NCBI GenBank assembly: GCA_023395615.1
Contig: JAEWYP010000063.1
Span: 1 to 33,048, forward strand
Direction: 5' to 3'
Length of the DNA: 33,048 bases
DNA from: Bacillota bacterium
GTDB taxonomy: Bacteria; Bacillota; Clostridia; Christensenellales; Aristaeellaceae
Shown: positions 32,924-33,048 of the stretch, one piece after another
Position numbering within the stretch: the stretch's first letter is position 1
Layout of the letters: every line of letters begins with the position of its first letter
The notes under the pieces: generated by a model
What the model was told of the DNA's origin: nothing
Database searches by the model: none
What the model saw: the letters and a program-made list of their open reading frames with translations, nothing else
Position numbers and translations under genes: made by a program

Positions 32924-33048
32924 TTACTCCAGCACCTTGGCGACAACGCCGGAACCAACCGTGCGGCCGCCCTCGCGGATAGCGAAGCGCAGGCCCGGCT
33001 CGATGGCGATCGGGGTAATCAGCTTGATCTCCATGTCGATATGGTCGC
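32924..33048 (-). CDS. tuf: Elongation factor Tu, C-terminal end (partial)
   Basis: The last 40 codons of EF-Tu are present, reading DHIDMEIKLITPIAIEPGLR and ending GSGVVAKVLE. The part FAIREGGRTVGSGVV is highly conserved in domain III, which contacts tRNA. The gene runs off the right edge of the window. The following genes rpmG, secE and nusG keep the classic bacterial order. Confidence 0.97.
   Translation of the reverse strand, partial: DHIDMEIKLITPIAIEPGLRFAIREGGRTVGSGVVAKVLE

Overview
The window looks like chromosomal DNA from a fairly GC-rich member of the Clostridia (Bacillota). The signs are consensus sigma-A promoters with 17-bp spacers, GGAGG ribosome binding sites, many TTG and GTG starts, a T-box leader, intrinsic terminators with T tracts, a BTAD-type regulator and a tuf-rpmG-secE-nusG-rplK-rplA block. 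A Christensenellales-like gut lineage is possible, but that is inference. I see no insertion sequence, prophage, CRISPR array, tRNA or rRNA.

Layout. 1-1319: YqhD/BDH-type iron-dependent alcohol dehydrogenase. 1373-3798: a leftward pair of membrane proteins (a 49-aa single-pass protein and a DUF4230-like protein) divergent from a BTAD transcription factor that carries a degenerate GGDEF-like C-terminus. 3875-4234: thioredoxin. 4256-8560: methionine/methyl-cycle region, with S-adenosylhomocysteinase followed by a methionine ABC transporter (metN-metI-metQ). The transporter is preceded by its own consensus promoter, a 26-aa Cys/Met-rich leader peptide and an intrinsic terminator, which is the layout of transcription attenuation. 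8592-12774: a leftward two-gene operon for a secreted SH3-like protein with a Pro-Thr linker and a membrane-anchored beta-rich protein. 13127-15111: an acyl-CoA synthetase under a T-box riboswitch. 15142-18668: GNAT acetyltransferase, a small membrane protein, glutamate racemase and UDP-GlcNAc 2-epimerase.

18770-23022 is the most unusual locus. A short-chain dehydrogenase overlaps by one base a 1093-aa protein that fuses an acyl-AMP ligase, an acyl carrier protein and a serine-palmitoyltransferase-like alpha-oxoamine synthase. By analogy with ceramide synthesis genes, the pair could activate a fatty acid, load it on the built-in carrier, condense it with an amino acid and reduce the resulting ketone: a self-contained long-chain-base (sphingoid-like lipid) pathway.

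23127-24890: DEAD-box RNA helicase with a repetitive basic tail. 25240-30297: a rightward envelope operon with a NAGPA-type phosphodiester glycosidase, a divergent Lgt-like membrane protein and two CapA-type proteins, the second fused to a DUF6273-like domain. 30336-33048: leftward translation and secretion block rplA, rplK (with an L1-binding leader), nusG, secE, rpmG and the 3' end of tuf, running off the right edge.
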